Assembly: GCA_964007475.1 (NCBI GenBank)
Contig: OZ023273.1
Location: 30,739,557-30,803,556, forward strand
DNA from: Hybos culiciformis
Lineage: Eukaryota > Arthropoda > Insecta > Diptera > Hybotidae
Direction of reading: 5' to 3'
DNA length: 64,000 nt
Shown: positions 12,309-24,346 of the stretch, piece by piece
How the letters are laid out: each line of letters opens with the position of its first letter
Numbering within the stretch: position 1 is the first letter of the stretch
Notes under the pieces: model-generated
The model's input: the letters and a program-made list of their open reading frames with translations, nothing else
Told to the model about the DNA's origin: nothing
Database searches by the model: none
Translations under genes and position numbers: made by a program

Positions 12309-12314
12309 AATAAA
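12309..12314 (+). promoter_or_regulatory. Poly(A) signal AATAAA of the mucin-like gene
   Basis: AATAAA lies 65 bp after the stop codon at 12244, a normal spacing for the 3' end of this transcript. Confidence 0.5.
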
Positions 12315-12600
12315 TAAAGAAATTGTTCAGAATAACTTTTAAATGCATTTATATTTTTATATTCCTACTAAATTACTAACATAATGTAGCTTGACAAACA
12401 CAGTCACATATTTTCCAATAATATTAATTTCTAAATTTTTTTAAAATAAATTGAATATTTTCTCGTAAATTAAGTCGCCGCTTTCGATCAAAAACCTATA
12501 TTTTATTGCACATTTTATATATCGTTCTGGCGATGTAATTAATTAACGTTATTTTTTATTAAATATTAAATTGAAGGCACTTAAACCAGTCAACTGCAAC

Positions 12601-13248
12601 CAGGCCCGGCGGAAGGCGGGTACAATGCGTAATTGTCACACAGGCGCCAAAGCGCAAAATTCTATGAAGGCGGGAAAATCAACGAACGTTCTTTTTACAT
12701 GTTTATTTGATATTAAAAAGTTCTCTTCGATTCCGGATGAAGATGTTAAAATTTGTTGCGACAGATTGGAAACTAAATTAACTGAAGGAGATAAAAAGGA
12801 TATTTCAGCAGCAGAATTACTTTTGAACTAAAATCCATTTCCTCTCGCCTTCTTAAAATTGTGGGACCAGCAAAAGTTTTAACTTTTTTGTATAAAAATA
12901 ATTTGAATGAAATCTAGGCAAATGTATCTGTTGCATTAAGAATCCTTCTAACATTGCCGATTATAGTGGCAAGTGTAGAGCGAAGCTTTTCAAAGTTAAA
13001 AATTATTAAAAACTACCTAAGATCGACCATGAGTCTACAACAATTTGGCTATGATTTCTATTGAAACCAACATAGTGGATGACTTAAATATCGAAGAATT
13101 GCAGCAGGAATTTTCTCAAATGAAAACGTTTTCAAAATATCGTGTGCCTTAAAAGAAATAAAATTAGAAATATTATTAATAAAATTTTTTTTTAAAGGCG
13201 GTAATTTGAGTCCCTCACTCACTCTCTGACTCCTTAGCGCCGGGTCTG
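12601..13248 (+). mobile_element. Internally deleted hAT element with transposase C-terminal pseudogene
   Basis: The ends are CAGGCCCGGCG and CGCCGGGTCTG (inverted), flanked by an exact 8-bp duplication ACTGCAAC at 12593-12600 and 13249-13256. Inside, the plus strand reads pieces of a hAT/ZMYM-like transposase: FDIKKFSSIPDEDVKICCDR, then with stops LPIIVASVERSFSKLKIIKN and YLRSTMS, the conserved dimerisation region. Only the C-terminal third remains and it is broken by stops near 12831, 12917 and 13060. Confidence 0.85.
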
Positions 13249-13256
13249 ACTGCAAC

Positions 13257-14508
13257 ACTCTGTTTTATAAACTAATTACCACCAGAGACAGGGTGCTCTT
13301 GCATGTTTCTAGTCGTTAATCTAAAAAAAATGGAAAGAAAATGTGAACGAATATCGAATTTTTAAGAATAATGGCATCGATTTATTTTTGCATATTTCAT
13401 CATATTTCACTATAAATTCGTAAAAACATGAATTAATTTTTAGTGCATATTTATCTGCGTACCTATTCATCCATTTTTAGGTCATATTTTCTTAATTTTA
13501 CCCGAACACGATTGACCTAATTTTTTGTTTTTCGAAATGAAAATTTTAAAACTTTTGGGCCTAGAAATCGAATTTTATTTTGTTTTTTTTTTCAATATTA
13601 ACATCAATTCTAATTTTAATTAACATCAATTCTAATTTAAATTGATGTATTGTACTATTTGTCACGATGGTGCTCCTTATATGGTCAAAGCAGGTAAGAG
13701 AATTAAAATATTATTACTGAGATATTGAATTTTGAAAAATATAAATAATTCATTATTTTTGTTTTTTTTTTTCAAAATTCAATATCTCAGTAACCCTTTG
13801 ATAGTTTTTTAAGTTCCAGTACTTTTTGAATAGGTAATTAAAAGTTGGATTGATGGTCACCTACGGTTGGGCTACCTCAAAAATGCTAAAAAACGCTCCG
13901 TTTTCGAGATATTTGCGAATTACTAAAAATGTACCACATTTGTACCGCATTAAGTGGTACAAATATGGTCAGTTTAACGTAGAGAGGAGGGACTATGAAA
14001 ATAATACGGCATACCTACAATTTTAAATTATTTTTTCGGGCTCGGTAAAATTGCATTTTCCCATATATTCCTAAAATTATTCATTACAAATAAAGGACAA
14101 AATTTGATGTGAACTAAGTTTTATCATATCTGTTTTATTATAGATTAATTAAATTATAAACTATAACATTTTATGTCATTTTATGTCATTGAAAATATAC
14201 TATGGTACCAAAAAATTTTGTAAGTGTAGTGTCTTATTTTATACGAAAATTTAAGATAGCTTGAAAAACTTTTAGATTTTTTTTTTATTTTAAGAAGAAA
14301 ATTCAAGTAGGCATTCTTTAAATTTTGAATAACTTTGATTTTATTTTATTAATTTTCATTTATACCCTAAATCTCTAAGTGTGGCACAAAATTTTTCGCA
14401 CAAAGGGTAATGTTTTAGTGTTCCTTCCTGCATTTGAAAAAAAAAACGGTGGTTAAAAATATTGGATTTGGACAATTCCAAAAAAGAAACAAAGTAATAA
14501 ACGCCAAA
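13257..14508. other. Gap without a gene; one small hairpin
   Basis: This is AT-rich sequence with no convincing exon. An inverted repeat with arms CTGAGATATTGAATTTTGAA lies at 13716-13791 around a T-rich loop. A poly(A) signal for IDH3B (complement of AATAAA, TTTATT) lies further on at 14751-14756. Confidence 0.6.
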
Positions 14509-14556
14509 TGAGGAGGCCAAGGCCTGAATTGGGCTGTAGCGCCATTGAAGAAGAAG
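14509..14556 (+). mobile_element. Tiny 3'-end retroposon insertion
   Basis: A 48-bp segment ending in GAA repeats is flanked by a 13-bp duplication AATAAACGCCAAA (14496-14508 and 14557-14569). The segment GGGCTGTAGCGCCATTGAAG followed by a trinucleotide tail resembles 3' ends of insect LINEs that finish in simple triplet repeats. It is an extreme 5' truncation. Confidence 0.7.
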
Positions 14557-14815
14557 AATAAACGCCAAAAGCTATTCGATGCTCTGATAGATGATAAATT
14601 ATGTTAATATATTGCCGTAGAATATTCAATTTGATATTCTAATAGTTAATGTTAAAAATAAATTATAATTATTAATTAAACTTTAAGTTAAGTTGTTTCG
14701 AAGCAATAAGTTAAAGGAATAAATTTAATTTTCAAACTCTTAAAATACATTTTATTTCATTAATTAAAATTATTTTCAACGATTATTAGAAATTTTCAAA
14801 TAAACGGCACAAAAT

Positions 14816-17800
14816 CTATTGAATACAGTGAATTACGGCTTTTGTAAAATCTTGTGTTGTTGATTGTCCACCGACATCTTTAGTTTTAATTTTTCCATCA
14901 CTAAGAACCTTGAAAATAGCATTTTGGATCCGATCACTATATAAAGGTAAGTTGATATGACGTAACAATTTTGTACCGCATAAAAACATGGCAGTTGGAT
15001 TGGCAACATTTTTACCAACTGCTTCTGAAAATGTATGACGAGCACCCTAAAAAATTGAAATATTTTTTATTATAAATGATAACACCAATAATAAAAAAAA
15101 TTGTGAAGGAAATTATTTTATTACTGGCTCAAAAACAACAGTCTCTGCAGAATATGAAGCGCCCGCCACAACTCCGGCGCCTCCAACCAAACCACTTGCA
15201 AGGTTGTCAACAATATTGCCGTATAAATTAGGTGTGACCATCACATCGAACTGTAAATAATGAAATTAATTTGGAAATTATTAAAGAACATGAATTTGTA
15301 AAATATTATTACTACAATAAAATAAATACAACAATAGTACCTGATTAGGGTTCGATACCAATTGCATTGTGGTATTATCAACAATCATTTTTTCGAATTG
15401 AATTCTTGGATACATTTTAGACATTTCTTCACAGCTTCTTAAAAACAGTCCATCTCCTAATTTCATAATGTTAGCTTTGTGAACAGCTGTAACTTTTTTA
15501 CGATTATTCTTGGTAGCATAATCAAACGCGAATTTAGCTATTCTCAGTGACTTCTTTGCAGTAACGATTTTCAGGCATTCAACTACACCCTTAACAGACT
15601 CATGTTCTAAGGCTGAATATTCACCTTCAGTTTGTTCACGTATTATAACACAATCGATATCCTTCAAAAATTGAAATAAAAGAAAAAATAAGAACATTTA
15701 AAATTTTTACTTCGAAATAGTTTGTATGTTAGGGAAAAAGCAGAGAGCTGTAATTCATAATGGATGAAAAACATTAAAGAACATTAAAACCAAAAGATTC
15801 TTTATTTCACTACAGACAACAGACTTATTTGCAAGATTAACATAATTTTTCTAATAATTCCAGTGGGACTTTACCAAAATTTATTTCAAGCTCAGAATAA
15901 ATGTAATTCAAATTATCCAAAATTACTATAAAATATTAATAAAATACAAAGAATACAATAGAAACATCATTTCTAAGAGGAATAATAAAAATATTTTTAA
16001 GCTAACTCCTCTTCAATTAAGATTCTTGCTTAAGTATTTAGTTAATAAACTTATAAACTTCTGTTAATAAACGAAAATCCTTATTTCATTCATCTCAGAG
16101 ATAAACTTGGCCTATAAATGATTTTTTTAAAATTAATAAGATGCAAACTTTTGTAATATTGTCGAGAACTATGCAGACATATCACAAATTGAGACATTGG
16201 CCATAAATGACTGCAGCTACGATATAAAGAGAAATATAAGAGGAAGAATAATCAACATATATTCAGACAGCAGAAGTGCGCTTAGTTCACTTATTAAAAT
16301 AAAAGTAAAGTCCAGAATAGTACTGCGATGTCTAGAGGACCTTCCTTGATGAACTAAGAAAATCGAGTGGTCATTACATGGGTTAAAGGTTTCTCGAATG
16401 GAAGAACCTCGGACTCTGTGATCTTTTCGGTGTTTCTCAGAACTGAAAATCGAGATAGGCGTCGAAAACTGGGAAGAACATATGAGAATATGGCGTCAAA
16501 CCGAGGGGAGATCAAATTAAATTAAAATCGAATCAAATATTAGGTCTTATGTACTAACTTATGTACAGGACTACTTTCGGGAACCATGAGTACCGGATTG
16601 GGGGGACAGACACAGGAACTATCTCACGTAATCTGTCAATGCCCAACAATTCGGACCGGAAGGGCAAGAATGTTTGGAGAATACTTTTAACAAGGCGCCC
16701 AGAAATTATAAAGACACAAAATAGGGTCATTAATTAGGTTTGTAAAAGTGGCTCGATGGGGAACAATAGGCCAATCGGATACAGGGTTGGACTGGCCCAC
16801 CGGGACACCGGGACATTTCCCGGTGGGCCTGTAATATTTGGACCGATAAATTAAAATTTTTTATTACTAATTATTTTAAAGATACAATGGAATCTGATTT
16901 AAATATATTTTGATTGGAAATGATTTTGGGAAAGAATCGAAGTATAATAACTTCGAAAGTACGGTACTTAGTGCTAAACAATTAAACTTTGAAAATGCTG
17001 TAAACAGGAAAGTTATATTCAACAAAATTATTAATTAAAAAAGAAAACAGGGTAAAAAAAATATTTGTTAATTGATTCGATGAGATTCCAACTCTCTAGT
17101 CCTCTTTTGTGCTAAAATATATGAAATGTATGAGATTTCCGTGGCCTTCAACTTAGATTTAAATAATTTAAATACTGTTTTCAATTCCAAAATTTTAATT
17201 TATAATCGTCATGTTTGGAAAGAAAATCGAATATGGATTATTTATTCAAAAAGTTTTATTAAAATTTAAAGCTCAAAACCTATATTGGAAATCAATTTAA
17301 AAAGATTCTATAAGTTTATATTTGAATAGTGTTAGTAGTGTTCCCAGAAACTTTAATATTAAAAGCAACATTTTATTGTAACTTGATTGGATCTTTAAAA
17401 CAGCTAAAGATATATCCTCCTTTCCATTAGAGTGAAAATAGACGGATGGCTTCATGATTTACAAATACTTAATTTAATTCTTTCCCATTATTCCAATTTA
17501 ATTAACAATAATTCTTACAATTTTTCGTTCAGTTCCTATACTTTTTTTATATAGTATTGAATTAAAAAAATTAGGGAACCTAGTGTTAATAGAAATCAGA
17601 GAAATGCATGAGTACACTTGTATTACAAATCACTCGTGAATACACTTGATTTATTCAATATATGAATAGTTCAACTCAAAATAGAAACAAGTGTGAATAT
17701 ATGATTCATAATATTTTTTCAATACATTAGAATTGTATTGAGTTTTTTGTATCAAGTCAAATTTCTATTCGCAAGTATAGTGAATAGTGAAATATGTATT

Positions 17801-20800
17801 GCGTATATTGAATGCATTGGGTAATCTTCTAAGGAAATTTAATTTCCTAAAAAAAAATTAAATATTTCGTAAAAATTTCCTAAAAAAATTGTTAAAAATG
17901 TACCTATACTTAATTAGATGATATTTTTTTTCATTCATACGTATTGTTTTTATATTAGGTACTTGCTGCATTCATAGCATTCATAACAAAAACAAATCAA
18001 CATCAAGTGGTATTGAGTAGATATTGTTGTTTTGCAAGTCAATGTAATATAAGTGTTTCTTATGTGCAAGTAGAATATGAATAGCTCATTTTTTTTTCTG
18101 TAATTGGTATTATTCTGTATTGAAATATTGCGAGTGATTTGTTTTTGTTTATGAATAGTATTACGCAGTTCTCTGATAGAAATGCGTATTTATTTGGGCC
18201 TATATTCTAAATAAGCATTGCAATTTTTTATATAAAGAAGTGGATAAATGGGCCGGTATTCCAAAACTTCCCGGTTTAATTTTTATAGCCAGTCCAACCC
18301 TGATCGGATAGGATTGTTCAACAGCCCAATAGGGGATGGAAGTATTCCCCGCCCGCTTCAACCTCCCAACCTATTATCATATTGCAACTCAAATTCCATG
18401 ACTTACAGTTTCTTATAAATAATTGAAGCAAAATAATATGATGTGATCTAATTTACTGTAGTAGAATTTCTTAATTTTCAATTTTTCACTTATATAATTG
18501 AGTAATAATATTTATAAGAGGGACAGAATTCATACAACTAAATTTTTTTCAAAAATTATGACAATATTTTGAATGTATTGAGTAAAACTTTTTAACTCAA
18601 ATGTGTTTATTCTTAATTTTATTATTTTTATTATTGTATTAAGAATAAACACATTTGAGTATGAAATTTTTATTCAATACATTGAAAATATTGTCATCAT
18701 TTTTGAGTTATTTGAAAAAAAAATTCTGAAATTTACTTGTATGAATTCTGACCCTCTTATAAATTTTATTACTCAATGCTTACATTAACCCTCAATATGT
18801 CATATTTCCTCTTCCTTAAGGTGAAAACACAATTGAGGCGACAACGACGGCGACAGCGATAGTGACTGTCAAAAACCATATATTTGTATGAGAATGAAAC
18901 AATTGAGGCGACTTTTTTAAGGTGAAAACACAATTGGGGCGACGGCGTAACGACAGCGATAGCGACTGTCAAAAACCATATATTTGTATGAGAATGAAAC
19001 AATTGAGGCGACTTTTTTATATGAAAAATCGCTGTCGCCGTCGTTGTCGCCCCAATTGTGTTTTCACCTTTATGCTGAAAACACAATTGGGGCGACAGCG
19101 ACGGCGACAGCGATAGCGACTGTCAAAAACCATATATTTGTATGAGAATGAAACAATTGAGGCCATTTTTTTATATGAAAAATCGCTGTCGCCGTCGTCG
19201 TCGCCCCAATTGTGTTTTCAGCATTATATGAAAAATCGCTGTCGCCGTCGTTGTCGCCCCAATTGTGTTTTCACCTTTATGATTTTATAAATCAGTTCAC
19301 TCGTCCCTCCGTGTCATTTAAATTTTTATTTACATTGAAATTTGTATGAAAATTGAAAATTTAAACTTTATTTAAGCTATAATAATTAAGCTATAATTAA
19401 TAAAAATGGATAGAAAAATTCTAACATTTACGGAGCTTGAAAATGACATTTTTAATACTATGGCGGATCACAGTGTAATAAATAAGTCGATTTAGCATTT
19501 AGAATTATAGAATTATACAAAAAAATATATTTTGGCTACGGCAGCAAAATAAAGACCCATTTTTGCAGTGACGGTTTTTATGGCGTTTTTTCACCTTCAA
19601 TACATAAAATAAATTTTTAAATATTCTGAACAAAATGTACATAAAATAAGTATTCTATTATTATTATTCTTTTGTGGTTATTATTATTCTTTTGTGGTGT
19701 ATGCGATTATTTTATTCTTAAAACTGGGTGAGCAAAGAAACTATATGGTTTGAACATTGAATACATATACAATGAATATGAATAATACGATTTATCACAA
19801 TCAAATAAAAAGTATTTTACTCGAATTTCGGCTAAGAGCGATTACTAGTAAAATTAAAATTTTTCAATTTTCATACAAATTTCAATGTAAATAAAAATTA
19901 TATAACTTTGTCGGTCCAATTTTTGGTGAAAGGAGCCACTAAATGGACATTGAAACAAGTGAATTATCTACAGCTTTTTCTTAACCTAGAAATATGAAAC
20001 ATGAAAGCTTATTTTTTAACTTTACTTAAGAGGACTTGGTACCAGTTTGGATTTTTTGCCCCAAAATTTGATTGTAGAGCCGTTTTAGATTATTTTAAAG
20101 TTTAATTTAAAAAAAAACATTTCATTCACAACCTCAGGAATGTTTCATAGTTTAAAATGACATAAAACTTTTTAGAATCGGTTAAGGCTAAGTGCTCGAA
20201 ATCTCTTCAAAACCATTTTGTGACACATAACAATGGTTTTGAAGATTTCGAGCACTTAGCCTTAACCGATTCTAAAAAGTCTTATACCCTTTTAAAGTAT
20301 CAAACAGTTCGGAGGTTGTGAATGAAATGTTTTTTCTAAATTTAACTTTAAAATAATCTAAAACTGCTTTTCAAAAAAAATTTGGGACAAAAAATTCAAA
20401 CTGGCACCAAGTCCTCTTAAATCAAATGAAATACCTTATGCCTCGTTTGTACACCAGGCAAACTGCGTACGTGTACAACATTTGCGTACAAATCAAGATC
20501 AGTTCTAAGTTTCATGTTGAGCGTTTGTAATTCGCCGGCTACGCTGTAGTCTGGTGTTGCTAAAATTCCCTAAAATACAATTAAAAATTTTGTATCATGT
20601 ATCGGCTGTAAAATAAAATAAAAATTGCTTTAATACCTTTATACAAATTTTATTTTTTGAAATAGAAGCAACTACATCTTCCAATTTAGCACTCATGACT
20701 GGATTTACTTCCGATAAAAAGAATGGTTCAAAATCTACGGGCACGTTAGCAGCCTAAAAATTATATACATAATAAGCAAATTAATAGATTTTAATAGATA

Positions 20801-21780
20801 TAGGTACCTATTTCTATTTGTGATACAGTTGATAAAGCAGATTCTAGGTATAAAGTTTTAATTTTCCTTATCAGGTATTCAGTAGATATTTCATTTTCAG
20901 ACATTCGAATTTCCGGTGTTAATTTATAATAAATTTAAATACCTAGATAAGTAAGTCTACCCAATTATAACGTACCTACCTGTGAATAAATAAATATAAC
21001 TAACATGCAAATGGGAGAAAAAAGGCGCCGCAAATCCCACTGACCTACCACCGCCCCCCCCCCACACCACACCCCATCCCCTTTTGTTTTGGGGCAACCC
21101 CTATACTCTCTACAAAAAATGGGCCAAATCGAGCAAAAAAAAAAAATTTTCCCATACAAAATGTATGAACTTTGGGGGCCCTATCTCCGAAACGGTGCCT
21201 TTGCCCCAAGAACTGATTTCAGTTTTGGGAGTTTGGGGACCGCCTCTACTCCCCCTCCAAGTTTGAGCCAATTCTGAGGGGTTCAAGGAAACAGTAGTTT
21301 AGCCAAGTTAAGTAAGTAAGTAAGTAGGTGCGCAGGTATTTACCTAGCTCCTAGGCATAATATTGAAAAATTATTATAATAGAAATTCACCTTAAAGACT
21401 TCTTGTAGAGCATAGATCAATTCAGGTCCTACACCATCTCCTGGTATTAAAGTACAAGCGACTCGTTTGTCTTCATGGTCATGTTCCTGAAAATTAGATA
21501 AAAACATTAATTTTTTATTTAAAAATGAATTTAAATACCTAGAATAATTTACTTGTCTCGCAGCAAGTGTTGTGTGGAAAGAACGAGATGCAGCCTTTAA
21601 TTGAAAATAAAAAATAGAAAAAAAAGTTATTAGAATTACTTTAACCTTAGATTTTTCTCCTTCTCTATAAAAATCAGAGATAAAAATGTTATGTAAACAT
21701 TCAGCATTTTCTTCTTTTTATTTTATCTTAAATCTTACTTGGAAAAATGTACGATTAAAAGTTCTAGCCAATAATGCCAT
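14816..21780 (-). CDS. Idh3b: Isocitrate dehydrogenase [NAD] subunit beta, mitochondrial
   Basis: This is a subunit of the mitochondrial NAD-dependent isocitrate dehydrogenase (isocitrate to 2-oxoglutarate, TCA cycle). In animals beta is a structural/regulatory partner of the catalytic alpha subunit. Eight exons, all phase 0, were read on the minus strand: 21739-21780, 21553-21594, 21391-21486, 20637-20753, 20435-20569, 15341-15661, 15125-15250 and 14816-15046. They give 369 aa (human beta is about 385). The N-terminus [14 protein letters not shown] plus the next short exon is a typical matrix-targeting sequence. Family text is clear: [80 protein letters not shown]. The ending matches beta rather than gamma or alpha. 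Intron 5 (15662-20434) is 4.8 kb and full of transposons. A possible poly(A) signal (minus strand) is at 14751-14756. Confidence 0.95.
16170..18375 (+). pseudogene. LINE fragment: RNase H and C-terminal tail, split by a hAT element
   Basis: The frame reads [20 protein letters not shown] and then [20 protein letters not shown], the RNase H (DSxxAL) motif of Jockey-type ORF2. It is followed after stops and frame changes by a cysteine-type tail ([10 protein letters not shown]). The text is interrupted exactly at 16781 by a hAT element and continues at 18303 to about 18375. It is antisense to IDH3B within its intron 5. Confidence 0.65.
16782..18302. mobile_element. Non-autonomous hAT element, 1521 bp
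   Basis: It has perfect 15-bp terminal inverted repeats CAGGGTTGGACTGGC / GCCAGTCCAACCCTG and an exact 8-bp duplication ATCGGATA (16774-16781 and 18303-18310). No transposase coding is seen in the AT-rich interior. It is inserted in the LINE remnant. Confidence 0.9.
18497..18778. repeat. Foldback element, 282 bp
   Basis: It is a single large palindrome. It starts ATTGAGTAATAATATTTATA and ends with the near-complement ending TTACTCAAT. The centre near 18640 contains TAAGAATAAACACATTTGAG and its inverted copy. No coding capacity. Confidence 0.75.
18823..19280. repeat. Cluster of direct and inverted GGGGCGACAGCGACGGCGAC units
   Basis: Forward copies of a roughly 90-bp unit beginning AAAACACAATTG start near 18823, 18923 and 19079. 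Inverted partial copies, ending CAATTGTGTTTTCA, occupy about 19025-19070, 19175-19222 and 19225-19275. The GC-rich GCGACAGCG core stands out in very AT-rich surroundings. Each unit also carries CCATATATTTGTATGAGAAT. It lies in IDH3B intron 5. Confidence 0.7.
19322..19899. repeat. Element with 45-bp inverted repeats
   Basis: The arms at 19322-19368 and 19855-19899 are inverted copies (core TTACATTGAAATTTGTATGA). The left flank CGTCCCTCCGTG recurs as GTCCCTCCGTG at 25940. The right flank resembles 26425-26445 (GGACATT..AAACAAGTGAAT), so the family is present again inside the hAT element at 25650. Exact ends are not resolved. Confidence 0.5.
20026..20420. mobile_element. TTAA-flanked foldback MITE, copy 2 (complete)
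   Basis: TTAA lies at both ends (20026-20029, 20417-20420). The inverted ends are GAGGACTTGGTACCAG / CTGGCACCAAGTCCTC, and the whole 395 bp folds back on itself. The core includes AATCGGTTAAGGCTAAGTGC and its complement. It is the uninterrupted form of the element at 8945-10389 and lies 14 bp from exon 5 of IDH3B. Confidence 0.85.
21016..21260. repeat. GC-rich interspersed repeat, copy in IDH3B intron 3
   Basis: Blocks such as TATCTCCGAAACGGTGCC, CAAATCCCACTGACC and CATACAAAATGTATGAAC recur at 22120-22165, twice in inverted orientation at 23510-23880, and in diverged form at 41560-41990. It has no coding frame I can support and the ends are unclear. Confidence 0.6.
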
Positions 21781-22640
21781 AACGAATATGAAACTGTATG
21801 AAAACTTAAAAAAAAAAAACAAATATAGATTAAAATAATTTAATATTATTTTAACTTTAGGAATTTTCTTGTTCTATATTTTATTTTATTTTCCAATAAA
21901 TAATTATTTCATTGACTGACTACTGAATAAACGAACTAACCATAAATATAAATAGTATCAGGCGCAGACGCCGTCATTTTTAGTGCGGCGGCGGCCCATT
22001 CGCCAAATTTTTAATTTTTTGCAGCTGCGGCTTAAAAAATTTTAAAATCGTGGCTGCGGCTGGGTGGAAATGGCTTAAAAAAGCTGCGAACAAAAAAAAT
22101 TTGGCGTAAGTGCAAAAAAAATGTGGCGCCGCAAATCCCACTGACCAACCACCAGACCAGTATTATAGACCAGATAGTATTATAGACATGAAACGATATA
22201 TCTTCCTTCTCTTTTTCTCATATGTTTCCCTGAAGTTTAAATTCAGCCAAGTACATAAATATCGTATAATATTCCCTCTCATATGTTTTTTATTTACATA
22301 AATTTTGTACAAATGACTGACTACCTAGGAAAGTTTCACGCTAAAAATAAAAATAATAAAGTGAAACTTACAGTCTGTTCACTTATTAGCAATTATTTAA
22401 AAACTTGAAATAGGATTTCAATTTCCAGGTTTTTAATTTGTGAACGACCTAACGTCCTAAAGTCGTTCACAAATTTAATTTAATTTTTTTCAATTTTGCA
22501 TAGGGAAATTCAAAATTCCCCATAACAATCGCAATTTGTAGGTATAGTAGGAGTGTGTCCCCAAACTGAGATCATTTCAAAACAAGAAATATTCCTTTTT
22601 GGTAAAGAAAATTACTTGTTTTTAAAAAAAAATTGAGATA
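21781..22640. other. Start of the TE-packed gap upstream of IDH3B
   Basis: It contains the divergent promoter region of IDH3B (no distinct motif seen), a fragment of the GC-rich repeat (22104-22165) and remnants of MITEs (TCTGTTCACTTATTAGC at 22373; GTGTCCCCAAACTGAGAT near 22555). No exon was recognised. Confidence 0.6.
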
Positions 22641-23385
22641 GAGTGCGTTCCATAAGTCACGATTTTACCTAAAACTAGCATCGGTATTCTACTTTGGAGA
22701 CTTTTGAATTAGAGAACGATACGATTTGAAAGATAAAATTCTATATCCAGAATAATTTCTGCAAAAAATCGTTCCGAAACTAAATTTTATTTTTAATAAA
22801 TCTGTAAAGGGAAATTTAAAATTTCCCATAACAAATCGTTTTCTAGGACAACTTTTAAGTGGTCTTAAACTCAGAATCCATTACATATCTACTAATCATT
22901 AGAAATTATGTTTCTTTTTTCCGAATTCATTATTGATAATATTATTTGAAATTAACTTTTATAGTAATTAGAATTCTTAAATTTGGTTAAAAAAAAATTA
23001 TTTTACAAGAAAGTTTTATTTATTTTATTTCTAACCATATACTTTATAATTTTATGTAGTTTTTTTTATATTGACATAATATCATAGTCGGCTACAGTTT
23101 GATACAGTCAGCTAAAAAAATTAACTTGATTTTTCTATTTATTTCATTATTTTTAAACATTTCTTTTTCATTTTCATTTTGAAATAATATTGATTTCTGG
23201 AACTTTGTTAAAAATTTTAAAAATGAAATATGACGCATTAAAAGATGTGCCCTTATAAAATTAATGAAGTAGCAGATTCAACCAAATTAAATGTCAAATC
23301 GATTTTTTTTCTACGACAGGGGTTTTTTGGCTTGCAGAAAAGGGAGATTCTACGTACGAGACAAAAATACTTATGGAACTCACTC
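22641..23385. mobile_element. MITE with GAGTGCGTTCC ends, copy A
   Basis: The left end is GAGTGCGTTCCATAAGTCAC and the right end is ACTTATGGAACTCACTC, an inverted repeat. The interior holds GGGAAATTTAAAATTTCCC. It is inserted into an older MITE whose halves flank it: CCCAAACTGAGAT near 22560 and ATCTCAGTTTATAGGTG at 23399. Confidence 0.7.
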
Positions 23386-23509
23386 ATTTCCCATAACAAT
23401 CTCAGTTTATAGGTGTACTTTTAAGTGCACCTCATTTTTAAAAAAAGATAGATAGATAACATGAAAACTTTGGGAATGCATAGCTCTGAAACGAAAGCTT
23501 ACCGCTAGA

Positions 23510-23880
23510 AACCTTCCGGGATATAAGGGAAATCAGTTCTTGGGGCAAAGGCCCCGTTTCGGAGATACGGCCCCCCAAAGTTTTCATACATTTTGTATGG
23601 ACAATTTTTTTTTTTTTTACCGATTTGTCCCATTTTTTATAGAGAATGTAGGGGGCGCCACAAATCGCACTGACCAACCACCAGACCGCCCGCCCGCCAC
23701 CCCCCACCCCCCTCTTGTTTTGGGACACTTCTTTATCCTTTTCCCAATCGGGCCAATCGGGCAAAAAAAAAAAAAATTCCATACAAAAATGTATGAAAAC
23801 TTCGGGGGCCGTATCTCCGAAACGGGGCCATTGCCCAGAGAACTGATTTCAGTTTTGGAAGTTTGGGCAAAAACAGCGTT
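23510..23880. repeat. Two GC-rich repeat copies head to head
   Basis: The blocks CCGTTTCGGAGATACGGCCC and CATACATTTTGTATGG on the left are mirrored by CCGTATCTCCGAAACGGGGC and CATACAAAAATGTATGAA on the right. The C-rich centre is near 23700. Both strands show long open frames here, but they are composition artefacts of the palindrome. Confidence 0.65.
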
Positions 23881-23943
23881 ACGTAATTTGTGAACAGTTT
23901 CTTATAAGGTATTTGATTATTATATCTATATAACTATTATTTG

Positions 23944-24314
23944 GAGTGCGTTCCATAAGTCACGATTTTATCTAAAACTAGCATCGGTATTCTTTGTTTG
24001 AGACTTTTGAAACGATGCGATTTGACAGCTAAAATTCTATATCCACAATAATTTCTGCAAAAAATCGTTCCGAAACTCTATTTTATTTTTAATAAATCTG
24101 TAAAGGGAAATTTAAAATTTCCCATAACAAATCGTTTTCTAGGACAACTTTTAAGTGGTCTTAAACTCAGAATCTATAACATATCTACTAAGCATTAGCA
24201 ATTATGTTTCTTTTTTCCGAATTCATTATTGTTAATATTATTTGACTGACATTAAGTTTTATAGTTATTAGAATTCTTAAATTTGTTTAAAATAAAATTA
24301 TTTTACAAGAAAGT

Positions 24315-24346
<32 letters not shown>

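Noticed and set aside
18769..19116. Arg/Cys-rich open frames on both strands
   Set aside because: They arise from the GCGACAGCG inverted array and have no gene structure.
23438..23893. Open frames of about 115 codons on both strands
   Set aside because: They fall in a head-to-head inverted repeat with C-rich centre; the same text recurs in non-coding positions elsewhere in the window.
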